Source of the DNA: Alistipes sp.
GTDB lineage: Bacteria > Bacteroidota > Bacteroidia > Bacteroidales > Rikenellaceae
Reading direction: 5' to 3'
Assembly (NCBI GenBank): GCA_017504265.1
Contig: JAFVRN010000020.1
Location: forward strand, 1-64,000
Length of the DNA stretch: 64,000 bases
Position 1 is the first letter of the stretch. The number at the start of each line of letters is the position of its first letter. The notes beneath the pieces are model-generated. The model had not been told where the DNA came from. It ran no database searches and saw only the letters and a program-made list of their open reading frames with translations. The translations under genes were made by a program, and so were the position numbers. Below are positions 18,577 through 26,563 of the stretch, piece after piece.

Positions 18577-19770
18577 CTACTCTATTATAACACATCGGTT
18601 TACGATAGGCGTATCGGGCGATGTAAAGGCAGTCTCGGTATCGCCCACCCACTTAGCCGTGATGCGCTTGGCTGCTATACCGTGTTCTATCATATAGTTC
18701 TGCACAGCCACGGCACGCTTATGCGATAGTTGCTCGTTGATGGCGGCACTACCCGTCTCCTTATCGGCATATCCTGTGACTACAATAGCCTTATCGCCTC
18801 CCTTAGTAGCTTCGATATAGCCATTAAGCGTAGCCTTCGCATAATCGGTAAGCTGCGACTCGCCGATGTGGAAGAATACCACCACCTCGCTGCTCATATC
18901 CTCTACAATAACAGGCTGCTTCTGCCTCTTGCACTCCTCCAAGTCGCTACGCAGACGACTATTCTCATCGCTTAGCTCACCAAGCTTATTACCCGCAGCG
19001 ATAAGCTCCTCATCTGCGACAACAAGACGCTCCCCAAGGTCGGCAATAGCAGCAAGATAACCAGCAACCTCAACCTCGGAAAAGGCAGGTGTCCAATAAC
19101 GTTTGTTGAAGCGGTAGGATAAGCCTATGGATGCAGAGCAGGCAAAAGCATAGCTGCCGCCGGCCTGAATCTCCGGAGCGAGAGCATGCTCGCGCAACAC
19201 CCACGTGCGCAGATCGAGCTCTATATCGAGCTGGCGACATACCCTGAACTTATTAAGCATACCTCCGGTTGCCGAGAACTCGCCATTGTACGACCCCGTA
19301 GGTCCGGTGAAGTTCAACGCCGTATATCCGAAGCCGAGATATGGTATAGCGTAGTATACCCTATCCTCTCTATATCCACCTATCCAGTTCGATAGGTTAA
19401 GCATAATATCGCCGTGAACAAAGATATATGGCGACTGGAACAGATCGTTGCCATATTTCGCCTTATTCATAGAGTAGTTCTGAAACTGACCGGCATCGAG
19501 CTGCAGACGCATACCAAGCAGCGGATGCACCCACTTCGTGAAGCCTATATTGGCATTCCAGCTATTGCGATCCACAAACTTACCGGGGTCGTGTTTAGAT
19601 ACCGAGAGATAGGAGTTACCAAAGCCGGCAGATATCTCCCAATTATCCCAAAATCTATTGGTCGAAAGACCTTTCCATCTCAGCTTCGACATCTCGTTCT
19701 GTTGTGCCGAGGCCACGGTTGTCGTCATAGAGAGGATGACAACCATAATTGTAAGTAGAATTTTTTTCAT
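18577..19770 (-). CDS. OmpA-family outer membrane protein
   Basis: 397 residues: signal peptide (MKKILLTIMVVILSMTTTVASA), an N-terminal beta-barrel-like region rich in aromatic strands (about 30-220, for example NWEISAGFGNSYLSVS and YYAIPYLGFGYTALNF), a coiled-coil-like linker (about 230-275, LGERLVVADEELIAAGNKLG), and an OmpA C-terminal peptidoglycan-binding domain (VVVFFHIGESQLTDYAKATL, VVTGYADKETGSAAINEQLS). The usual role is to anchor the outer membrane to the cell wall. The peptidoglycan domain shows the expected D and R residues (GYADKETG, LSHKRAVAV). It has no operon partner, and the gap to the next upstream gene holds a dispersed repeat. Confidence 0.92.
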   Translation of the reverse strand: MKKILLTIMVVILSMTTTVASAQQNEMSKLRWKGLSTNRFWDNWEISAGFGNSYLSVSKHDPGKFVDRNSWNANIGFTKWVHPLLGMRLQLDAGQFQNYSMNKAKYGNDLFQSPYIFVHGDIMLNLSNWIGGYREDRVYYAIPYLGFGYTALNFTGPTGSYNGEFSATGGMLNKFRVCRQLDIELDLRTWVLREHALAPEIQAGGSYAFACSASIGLSYRFNKRYWTPAFSEVEVAGYLAAIADLGERLVVADEELIAAGNKLGELSDENSRLRSDLEECKRQKQPVIVEDMSSEVVVFFHIGESQLTDYAKATLNGYIEATKGGDKAIVVTGYADKETGSAAINEQLSHKRAVAVQNYMIEHGIAAKRITAKWVGDTETAFTSPDTPIVNRCVIIE

Positions 19771-19941
19771 CTTGCTTAAAATAAAATGTGTGTTTACTCA
19801 TCTACAACCTACCGCCATGCAGCAGATTATCTCTCGCACACACTCTATGCAAAATGCGTACAATTAGCCCTACATCACCCCATATTTTTTATCTTCGACA
19901 AACACTCCCTCATACTATAATGCTGTTTTTCAGCATAATGC

Positions 19942-19979
19942 ACAAAAAGGGCATGCCCAAAAATTTGTTGGACACGCCC
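19942..19979 (-). terminator. Terminator hairpin for the BACON lipoprotein gene, edge of the dispersed repeat
   Basis: On the reverse strand GGGCGTGTCC (19979-19970 region) pairs with GGGCATGCCC (19958-19949) using two G-U pairs, and is followed by TTTTTGTG. On the forward strand the same arms have two A-C mismatches, so the reverse transcript is the stable one. It sits about 155 bases after the stop codon at 20133. Confidence 0.6.
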
Positions 19980-20121
19980 TTAATTTTGGAAGTTATATAA
20001 CATGAGCTATTTTGAAACTGCTCGCAGGCCGTAAATGCGGAGTTTACTTAGCGTAAATGACCATTTTTCAGACCAGGCAGATGCCAAAAGAGCCTTGTTA
20101 GAGAGCCTCCCTCGTTATGTC
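19949..20121. repeat. Dispersed ~170-bp repeat, copy A
   Basis: Same-strand similarity to 54818-54986 runs through the whole interval: a hairpin of GGGCRTG type, then GGAAGTT-x-TAACA-x-GAGC, TATTTTGAA-x-CTGCTC, GCGGAGT-x-TACTT, an identical ATGACCATTTTTCAGAC, and GATGCCA. Identity is roughly 80 per cent by eye. A short peptide reading (RSLL-x-x-NDHFSD-x-ADA) is shared by both copies in one frame, but copy A has stops elsewhere, so a non-coding element is preferred. Confidence 0.75.
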
Positions 20122-20132
20122 TATCTTAACTA

Positions 20133-22187
20133 TTATCGTGATGCCACGATCTCGTCTACCTCTACCTTCTTTACGGCAGGCTCGATAGTCTGCTCAGAAA
20201 GCTTAGAGAAGTTCTTAGAGAAGTTCTTAGAGAGGTCTACCTCCATCTTCTTGGCAGCTGGCTTGCTGTTGTAAACCTTGCTCTGAAGGCCTGCACCATG
20301 CCATGAATCCCACCACTCAACGAACTCGGCTGGCTCACGCACCTTGTCGTACTCGCAGTATATATCCTCCTTGAGAAGCTCGCTGTACTGACCATTTGCA
20401 TCCTCAACAATAGCTGTACGAACATAGCGGTTGTTCCACTTCAAGATTGTATATGTCTGAGTTGTAGTAGATGAACCATACTCTTCGATCTGCCAAAGAA
20501 GATTTGCGATATAGTTCTCATCGTTGTACTCATCGTTACGACCTTCCCAATCCCAAATTGCATAAGCCCAATCGCCATGATCCTCAGGAGTGAGTATTAC
20601 ATCGATAGGAAGAATAGCCTTACCCTTTGCGCTCTCACCAAATGTCAAGCCATACTGCTCAAGGTCGTCTACCTCGTAATAGCCCAAATCAGCAAACGAA
20701 ATAGAGGCGTTACCTGCTGCACCCGACTTGGTTGTAAACGACTCATATACAAGACCTGTTGTTGCTACACCACCACGAGTACCAAATGCATATACAACAT
20801 ACTCGGTATCAGGAGTCAAAGATGTGAAGGTTACATCAGTGTTACCATAGCTGTATGACAATCTAACGTTGCTAAGGATGTTATCCATACGCTCAGCATC
20901 GTTATTACCGAACTTAGCCCACTCATCAGCCGTAGCGATGTGAGCTACATAAGGATCCTCCGCAACTGTTGTAGTAATAGATACATCAGCCTTACGCGCT
21001 GTAACCTCGTTGAAGGTAATTGCGAGCTTGTTGTCCGATGGCTCAGCAGCACCCGTACGGAAAGGATAGAGCTTAGGAGTAGATGCACATAGAGCATTCT
21101 CCTCCAACGCAAATGCGAAGAAGTAGTAGTCGGTATTCTGCATCAACTCGAAATTGTACTGGCTACGTGGTGTGCCATCCTCATTCTGACCCTTACAAGT
21201 GTTTGATGCAATGATCTCAGATATCGAGAAGTCAGCCTTGAGGCTTACAACGATATTTGCCCACCAAAGCTTGATATACTCCTCCTTGGTATAACCGGCC
21301 TTCTCGCCATCAGCCAACTCTGCAGCCGAAATAACATCGGTGTAGTAGTCGCCATCGAAGCCTACAGGAACGGCATCTGTCAATGCAGCAGGACCATCAA
21401 CTGTAACCTCCATATCGAAGTCTACCTCAGAAAGCTGTGGGTGACCGGCAGTAACATTGAAACGAGTGATGTCAGAGGTGCGTACACCTGTAGCATAGTC
21501 TACGTAGTATGCATAGAATACATACGACATACCGGGAGTAGCGTTGTTTACAGTTGTGCTAGGTGCATCACCTACCTTGTAACGCTCCTGCATAACCTCA
21601 ACTGCAGTCATACCATAGAAGCTTCCAACCCACTCAAAATATGCGTAGTCATCGGCATAGATATCCTCATCTGTGCCACCAAGCTCCTCGATATACTCTG
21701 GTGAAGCTGACATGATGATGTAAGGAGTCTTCTTGTCTGAAGGAACGATATCAACCGTGATTGAGAAGTAGTCAGAGGTAACATCAACATTCTCAAATGC
21801 GAAGGTACCCTCATTCTTAGAGCCCTGCTTAACAAGGAATGTAGCGTCCTCGGCATAAAGATACTTCACTGTAACCAACGCCTCGCGAGCCTGCTCACTC
21901 TCGTTTGCAGCAACGCTAAAACGGATAACATCTGCACTCTGAGTGTTGAAGTCGCTAATCCACTCCGCCTCACACTCCACGCTGATAGAGGCATCGTCAT
22001 GAGGATTGACAATCTCATACTCAACAAAACAAGTACCACCACTAAGACCTACAGATACCTCTTTCTGCTTGAGGTTGATAGCCGAATCCTTCTCAACATT
22101 AGGGGCATCAGGCTCACAACCTGCCAACGCAACTAATGCCATGATAGGCATCAAGCCTAACAATAGGAAATTTTTTAATGCTTTCAT
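20133..22187 (-). CDS. BACON-domain surface lipoprotein, function unknown
   Basis: 684 residues with a lipoprotein signal ending in LAGC (C24) followed by the acidic EPDAP, which suggests surface export. An N-terminal BACON-like beta-sandwich spans about 40-120 (VGLSGGTCFVEYEIVNPHDD, CEAEWISDFN, FSVAANESEQAREALVTVKY). Fibronectin III-like segments follow (TPGMSYVFYAYYVDY, LTPDTEYVVYAFGTR). No catalytic residues were recognised; BACON domains often bind glycans or mucin, which is only an analogy here. The C-terminal tail is basic and contains a 12-base duplication (LSKNFSKNFSKL) and near copies KKMEVD and KKVEVD. The gene has a -7 box and a leader with a duplicated 16-mer. Confidence 0.82.
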   Translation of the reverse strand: MKALKNFLLLGLMPIMALVALAGCEPDAPNVEKDSAINLKQKEVSVGLSGGTCFVEYEIVNPHDDASISVECEAEWISDFNTQSADVIRFSVAANESEQAREALVTVKYLYAEDATFLVKQGSKNEGTFAFENVDVTSDYFSITVDIVPSDKKTPYIIMSASPEYIEELGGTDEDIYADDYAYFEWVGSFYGMTAVEVMQERYKVGDAPSTTVNNATPGMSYVFYAYYVDYATGVRTSDITRFNVTAGHPQLSEVDFDMEVTVDGPAALTDAVPVGFDGDYYTDVISAAELADGEKAGYTKEEYIKLWWANIVVSLKADFSISEIIASNTCKGQNEDGTPRSQYNFELMQNTDYYFFAFALEENALCASTPKLYPFRTGAAEPSDNKLAITFNEVTARKADVSITTTVAEDPYVAHIATADEWAKFGNNDAERMDNILSNVRLSYSYGNTDVTFTSLTPDTEYVVYAFGTRGGVATTGLVYESFTTKSGAAGNASISFADLGYYEVDDLEQYGLTFGESAKGKAILPIDVILTPEDHGDWAYAIWDWEGRNDEYNDENYIANLLWQIEEYGSSTTTQTYTILKWNNRYVRTAIVEDANGQYSELLKEDIYCEYDKVREPAEFVEWWDSWHGAGLQSKVYNSKPAAKKMEVDLSKNFSKNFSKLSEQTIEPAVKKVEVDEIVASR

Positions 22188-22235
22188 AATTTTTGTTTAG
22201 ATAGTTAAATGTTGTTTGTTAATATTTTATCATTA

Positions 22236-22273
22236 TTTCTGCCTAACAATCTCACTCTTTCTGCCTAACAATC
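22236..22273 (-). repeat. Duplicated 16-mer in the leader of the BACON lipoprotein gene
   Basis: TTTCTGCCTAACAATC occurs at 22236-22251 and 22258-22273 (GATTGTTAGGCAGAAA in the reverse, transcribed sense), a 22-base period. It lies between the -7 box at 22339-22332 and the start codon, so it would be in the mRNA leader. Confidence 0.75.
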
Positions 22274-22331
22274 ACTTTCGGGCCATGTGCTCTTAATTAT
22301 ATTAGCAACAAAGACCCACCTCTTCAAGTTG

Positions 22332-22339
22332 CAAATATA
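22332..22339 (-). promoter_or_regulatory. Putative -7 box of the BACON lipoprotein gene
   Basis: Reverse strand TATATTTG fits TAnnTTTG; the expected -33 element is not evident. The leader would be about 135 bases. Confidence 0.45.
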
Positions 22340-22428
22340 ATAATAATTTGATAATGATATGCCTTTTTCCACCTTTTTTGTCATTATTAGGTAATTTATT
22401 TTTGTCTTGACGATTGTTTTATGCCTTT

Positions 22429-22565
22429 GCAGGGCTGCGCCCTGCCCTCTGCTTTGCAGAGGAAAGGGTAGTTCACGCCTGCGGCGTTAAAGGGTAGTTG
22501 AAGGGTAGTTGAAGGGAGCGTTGCTTTTGTGTTGCAGGGCGAAGCCCTGCCACTGCAGAGCAGTG
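22429..22565. repeat. Cluster of five triloop hairpins with short direct repeats
   Basis: Five perfect hairpins with three-base loops: GCAGGGC-tgc-GCCCTGC (22429-22445), CCTCTGC-ttt-GCAGAGG (22446-22462), ACGCC-tgc-GGCGT (22475-22487), GCAGGGC-gaa-GCCCTGC (22534-22550) and CACTGC-aga-GCAGTG (22551-22565). AAGGGTAGTT occurs three times between them (near 22464, 22490 and 22501). No protein-coding reading explains this pattern. Confidence 0.8.
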
Positions 22566-22606
22566 TGGGTCAGATGGGTTAAATGGGTCCAATGGGTTAG
22601 ATGGGG
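22566..22606 (+). repeat. Short 9-bp tandem array (TGGGTYMRA)
   Basis: Four and a half units: TGGGTCAGA, TGGGTTAAA, TGGGTCCAA, TGGGTTAGA, TGGGG. It runs into a longer array of opposite orientation immediately to the right. Confidence 0.8.
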
Positions 22607-22610
22607 ATTT

Positions 22611-22763
22611 TCCACAGAACCCACAAAACCCACAAAACCCATAGAACCCACAGAACCCACAAAACCCATAGAACCCATAGAACCCATAGAACCCATAGAA
22701 CCCACAAAACACACCGAACCCACAAAACCCACAGAACCCATAGAACCCATAGAACCCACAACA
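22611..22763 (+). repeat. 9-bp tandem array (CCCAYARAA), 17 units
   Basis: Seventeen consecutive 9-mers, mostly CCCATAGAA, CCCACAAAA or CCCACAGAA, with one off-type unit CACACCGAA at 22710. Because the period is 9, long frames stay open on both strands (Thr-His-Arg or Gly-Phe-Tyr type repeats); these look like by-products, not genes. Confidence 0.9.
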
Positions 22764-22790
22764 CTCGGGATAATCAGCGGTTATACCCAA

Positions 22791-22917
22791 ATTTTTGTCA
22801 GAAGGGTGCCGAGTGCCACACTCGGCAAAAATTGCGACGATGGGTAGTACCTGAGCGTACGTCCCATTGTCGCCATTTTTTGTTAGGGGCAGCAATCGAC
22901 CCCTTATCACGAAAATT
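22791..22917 (+). repeat. Tandem palindromic unit 1
   Basis: Starts ATTTTTGTCAGAAGGG and ends CCCCTTATCACGAAAATT. The inner stem is GCGACGATGGG (22834-22844) with CCCATTGTCGC (22863-22873), containing one G-T pair, around a loop with GTAC..GTAC. An extra hairpin TGCCGAGTG..CACTCGGCA lies at about 22807-22826. Confidence 0.8.
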
Positions 22918-23037
22918 TTTGTCAGAAGGGGTTAGCTTGGCCTCAATTAAGAGATTGCCCCGGATGGATAGTACTTGACGTACATTCCATTCGGGGCAAT
23001 GATTGAGAGGTCGCAGATGACCCCTTATCACAAAAAT
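22915..23037 (+). repeat. Tandem palindromic unit 2
   Basis: Starts ATTTTTGTCAGAAGGGG and ends ACCCCTTATCACAAAAAT. The inner stem is ATTGCCCCGGATGGA (22954-22968) with TCCATTCGGGGCAAT (22986-23000), 15 pairs with one G-T pair at the same place as in units 1 and 3. An outer stem GCCTCAAT / ATTGAGAGGT continues with bulges. Confidence 0.85.
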
Positions 23038-23059
23038 CCAAATTAGCGGTAAGACCCTG

Positions 23060-23183
23060 ATTTTTGTCAGAGTGGCGCAGATGTTGTGCCGATAAAGAAG
23101 TTGGCTCGGATGGGACATACTAAGCGTATTTCCCATTCGAGCCAACGATTGAGGTGCGACAGATGCACCGCTATCACAAAAAT
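23060..23183 (+). repeat. Tandem palindromic unit 3
   Basis: Starts ATTTTTGTCAGAGTGG and ends CCGCTATCACAAAAAT. The inner stem is GTTGGCTCGGATGGGA (23100-23115) with TCCCATTCGAGCCAAC (23131-23146), 16 pairs with one G-T pair in the shared position. Loop core is TACTAAGCGTA. Confidence 0.85.
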
Positions 23184-23205
23184 TATGCGCCGCTATCACA
23201 AAAAT
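23184..23205 (+). repeat. Partial fourth palindromic unit (right arm only)
   Basis: CGCCGCTATCACAAAAAT repeats the right arm of unit 3 directly after it. Its last base is the first base of the nrdJ stop codon, so the array abuts the coding region exactly. Confidence 0.75.
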
Positions 23206-25754
23206 CAACCGCACTTAGAGTATCCGCACGCCATACATGTCAAACAGCCGTTTTGGTAGGCCATATTCTCCTGACCACACTGAGGACAACGACCCTTGCC
23301 GCGTGTGCCATCCTTGATGTACTGCTTCAATGCGCGTTCAACGCCATTCTTCCATGTGTTGATAGTCTCTGAGTCGAGGTGCAAGCCATCCACAAGCTGC
23401 ACAACCTTATCGATAGGCATACCATAGCGCAATACTCCCGAGATAAGCTTGGCATAGTTCCAGAACTCCTCGTCGAAAAGTCGCGATATACCACCAATGG
23501 TGTTGATATATCCGTAGCGATCCTGATACTGGAAGTCGTAACGCTTAGAGCCATCGGCCTCACTCACTTTGAGGATGTTACCATGGGTAATAGTCTTAGG
23601 TATGTACATGGCATCCTCCTCGATCTTACCTGTGAAGATCTCGTATGGACGGTCGCCCTGCTTACCCACAAAGGCAATCCAATCCTCTGAGCCGTTCTTG
23701 AAACGCACGATGTCGGCGGGGATAGACTCGGGGCGACGTATCGTCTGGTCGTTCTGGCACTTGTTGTCCTTATCCTTAGACTTCACGTCGAGCAATACGC
23801 CTGTACGACAGCCGTCACGATAGACGGTGATACCCTTACAGCCACACTCCCATGCCGTGCGATATACCTCGGCAACAAGTTCCTCGGATACATCGTTAGG
23901 CAGGTTTACCGTAACCGATATAGAGTGGTCCACCCACTTCTGTATAGCACCCTGCATCTTAACCTTGGCAACCCAGTCGATATCGTTTGCTGTAGCGTGA
24001 TGGTATGGTGACGCTTTGAGCCACTTGTCGAGCTCCTCCTCCGATATTGATTGCAGCTTTGTTGTGTCGTAGCCGTTTATCTCAAGCCACTTGACAAACT
24101 GGTGGTGGTATACGTAGTACTCTATAAACTTCTCGCCGGTCTCGTCTACGAACATCGCCTTCTGATCCTTGTCTGACGGATTAATCTTACGGCGACGCTT
24201 GTATACAGGACGGAATACAGGCTCTATTCCCGATGTTGTCTGCGACATAAGCGATGTAGTACCCGTAGGTGCGATTGTAAGCATTGCGATGTTACGACGG
24301 CCATACTTTTTCATCTCCTCGCGAAGCTCGGGAGCCTCCTCCAAGATACGTGCAATCATCGGGTTACCCTGCTCCTTCTCGAAGTTGTAGACACCGAAGG
24401 CACCTCTATCCTTTGCCATATCCACCGATGCACGGTAGGCCTCAACGGCGAGGGTGCGGTGTACGCTCACTGCGAAGTCTATGGCCTCATCCGAGCCATA
24501 ACGCATACCGAGAGCTGCCAACATATCTCCCTCTGCAGTGATTCCCAAACCTGTACGACGGCCTTTGAGTGCCATATTCTTAATCTTGCGCCATAGCTCA
24601 AGCTCTACGCGACGCACATCATCATCTTCGGGATCCGAGGCGATCTTATTGATGATAAGCTCCACCTTCTCGAGCTCCAAGTCGATGATGTCGTCCATAA
24701 GGTGCATAGCCTTATGCACATGCTCCTTGAACTTATCGAAGTTGAACGAAGCCTCCTTGGTAAATGGAGCATCCACATAACTTAGCAGGTTGAGAGCCAA
24801 CAGACGGCAGCTGTCATAGGGGCACAACGGAATCTCACCACAAGGGTTGGTCGATACCGTACGGAAGCCCTCGTCGGCATAGCAGTCGGGCACACTCTCA
24901 CGAAGAATTGTATCCCAGAACAACACACCCGGCTCGGCTGACTTCCAGGCATTGTGGATAATCTTTTCCCACAGCTTCTTGGCATCTATATCTCGCTTGA
25001 AGGTAGGCTCTGCTGCACCAATAGGGAACTGCTGTGTATAGCTCTTGCCCTCGAGTGCTGCACGCATAAACTCGTCGTCGATTTTAATCGACACGTTTGC
25101 ACCTGTCACCTTGCCGGTATCCACCTTGGCATCGATAAAGTTCTCGGCATCGGGGTGCTTGATAAGCAACGAGAGCATAAGCGCACCACGACGGCCATCC
25201 TGAGCAACCTCACGTGTAGAGTTAGAGTAACGCTCCATAAATGGCACAATACCGGTAGAGGTAAGTGCCGAGTTGAGCACAGGGCTACCCGTAGGACGTA
25301 TGTGCGAAAGATCGTGACCAACGCCGCCACGACGCTTCATAAGCTGTACCTGCTCCTCGTCCATACGGAAGATACCGCCATACGAGTCTGCGGGATTCTT
25401 GTGTCCGATAACGAAGCAGTTAGAAAGCGATGCAACCTGCATATTGTTACCGATACCGGTCATAGGGCCTCCCTGAGGGATGACATAGCGGAAGTGGTCG
25501 AGCAGTTCGAATATCTCCTGCTTGCTGAGAGCATTGGGGTAGTTGCTCTCGATACGAGCCAACTCCGAAGCGATACGCTGGTGCATATCTTCGGGCGTAG
25601 TCTCATAGATATTACCGAATGAGTCTTTGAGGGCATATTTGCTTACCCACACCTGTGCGGCGAGGTCGTCACCACCAAAATACTCCTTGCTTGCAGCCAC
25701 GGCAACATCATACTTGACCGTTGGAAGTTGGTCTTTTGTCGGTTTGTTAGTCAT
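23205..25754 (-). CDS. nrdJ: Adenosylcobalamin-dependent ribonucleotide reductase (class II)
   Basis: Makes deoxyribonucleotides from ribonucleotides with a B12-derived radical, without oxygen. The 849-residue chain has the ten-stranded barrel motifs: SLSNCFVIG (redox Cys), RRGGVGHDLSHIRP, STREVAQDGRRGALM, STNPCGEIPL (radical Cys and catalytic Glu), APTGTTSLMSQTTSGIEPVF, and a C-terminal zinc-ribbon-like tail RCPQCGQENMAYQNG..CMACGYSKCG that carries the reducing cysteines. No tyrosyl-radical small subunit or ATP-cone is seen, consistent with class II. No cobalamin riboswitch is recognisable in the 220 bases upstream. The gene stands alone; its 3' end abuts the tandem palindromes, which could form its mRNA end. 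Confidence 0.95.
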   Translation of the reverse strand: MTNKPTKDQLPTVKYDVAVAASKEYFGGDDLAAQVWVSKYALKDSFGNIYETTPEDMHQRIASELARIESNYPNALSKQEIFELLDHFRYVIPQGGPMTGIGNNMQVASLSNCFVIGHKNPADSYGGIFRMDEEQVQLMKRRGGVGHDLSHIRPTGSPVLNSALTSTGIVPFMERYSNSTREVAQDGRRGALMLSLLIKHPDAENFIDAKVDTGKVTGANVSIKIDDEFMRAALEGKSYTQQFPIGAAEPTFKRDIDAKKLWEKIIHNAWKSAEPGVLFWDTILRESVPDCYADEGFRTVSTNPCGEIPLCPYDSCRLLALNLLSYVDAPFTKEASFNFDKFKEHVHKAMHLMDDIIDLELEKVELIINKIASDPEDDDVRRVELELWRKIKNMALKGRRTGLGITAEGDMLAALGMRYGSDEAIDFAVSVHRTLAVEAYRASVDMAKDRGAFGVYNFEKEQGNPMIARILEEAPELREEMKKYGRRNIAMLTIAPTGTTSLMSQTTSGIEPVFRPVYKRRRKINPSDKDQKAMFVDETGEKFIEYYVYHHQFVKWLEINGYDTTKLQSISEEELDKWLKASPYHHATANDIDWVAKVKMQGAIQKWVDHSISVTVNLPNDVSEELVAEVYRTAWECGCKGITVYRDGCRTGVLLDVKSKDKDNKCQNDQTIRRPESIPADIVRFKNGSEDWIAFVGKQGDRPYEIFTGKIEEDAMYIPKTITHGNILKVSEADGSKRYDFQYQDRYGYINTIGGISRLFDEEFWNYAKLISGVLRYGMPIDKVVQLVDGLHLDSETINTWKNGVERALKQYIKDGTRGKGRCPQCGQENMAYQNGCLTCMACGYSKCG

Positions 25755-25924
25755 GGTTGAGTCTTTTATATTATTAATTTTTTGTTAGTTACATCGCAAA
25801 AAAGTACCATATTCTGCCACACTACCATAATGGGGGCGAAATTCAGGCATACAAAATTCGTGATTTTTCGTCGTAATAAAAAATTTAAGCACCCCTATTT
25901 TTTCGACACTTAATTAACAAAAAA

Positions 25925-25957
25925 CAAAAAAATGCGCCACAACACCCTGCAACGCAT
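25925..25957 (-). terminator. Rho-independent terminator after the PAP2 gene
   Basis: On the reverse strand ATGCG (25957-25953) pairs with CGCAT (25936-25932), extended by TTG/CAA-like pairs, followed by a long T run (complement of the A run at 25912-25931). It closes the eleven-gene leftward run. Confidence 0.75.
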
Positions 25958-25978
25958 CTTTGACCATTTAGCATATTT

Positions 25979-26560
25979 TTATTTTGTCCTCCGAAGAAAG
26001 ATATATTCAAAAAACAGCATCCCGACACCTGCCGACAGCGCACCTGCGACAGCTCCGATAATTATATCCTGCGGGAAATGGCAAGCAAGATATATTCGCG
26101 AGTAACATATCAATAGTGCTACCAACGTCATAACCAAGGTAAACCATCGGCGACGAATAACCATCGAGGAGAGGAGTGCCAAGGCTACGATTGTCGCGGC
26201 GTGTGATGATACCGTGCCATAGATACCGTGGTCGAAAGAGGGTACGTGCATAGAGGCTATACCCTCGGTGAACATCGGACGGCGGCGCACCGGAAGCTCG
26301 GGCAGCACCGCTTCAAGAGGCCCTGTGAGCTTGAATATCGCAGAGATAAAGTCGGCAAGGCCCATAGCCAAGGCCACTGCAAGGATAAACATCCCAAGAC
26401 CACGCCACGAATATTTACGCCATACCATATATAATATAGCGATATAGAGCGGTATCCACATAGCGACACCCGACACAGCCTCCATAGCCACGTCCATCAC
26501 CTCTCCTCCATCGAAATTGAGAGCCTCGAAAAGAGGCCAGTCCCATGTTATACTATCCAT
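25979..26560 (-). CDS. PAP2-family membrane phosphatase
   Basis: 193-residue integral membrane protein with about five transmembrane segments and the phosphatidic acid phosphatase 2 signature: LPVRRRPMF (motif 1, reduced KxxxxxxRP), GTVSSHAAT (motif 2, SSH) and SRIYLACHFPQDIIIG (motif 3, SR..H...D). Members dephosphorylate lipid phosphates such as undecaprenyl diphosphate or lipid A. It follows the MBOAT gene by three bases, so it may work on the same envelope pathway. The exact lipid is not predictable. Confidence 0.9.
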   Translation of the reverse strand: MDSITWDWPLFEALNFDGGEVMDVAMEAVSGVAMWIPLYIAILYMVWRKYSWRGLGMFILAVALAMGLADFISAIFKLTGPLEAVLPELPVRRRPMFTEGIASMHVPSFDHGIYGTVSSHAATIVALALLSSMVIRRRWFTLVMTLVALLICYSRIYLACHFPQDIIIGAVAGALSAGVGMLFFEYIFLRRTK

Positions 26561-26563
26561 ATT

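Noticed and set aside
22473..22978. Long open frames on both strands with Gly-Phe-Tyr/Cys or Thr-His-Arg repeats
   Set aside because: They arise because the 9-bp repeat is a multiple of three; flanks are non-coding hairpins and there is no start context or homology.
22611..23205. Possible CRISPR array
   Set aside because: Units are either contiguous 9-mers without spacers or ~125-bp palindromes; no cas genes nearby.
22798..23214. 138-codon reverse frame over the tandem palindromes
   Set aside because: It runs across three structural repeats with covarying stems; the peptide shows only the DNA repeat pattern.
25755..25924. Possible cobalamin riboswitch upstream of nrdJ
   Set aside because: The region is short and AT-rich and has no recognisable B12-box-like sequence or folded core.
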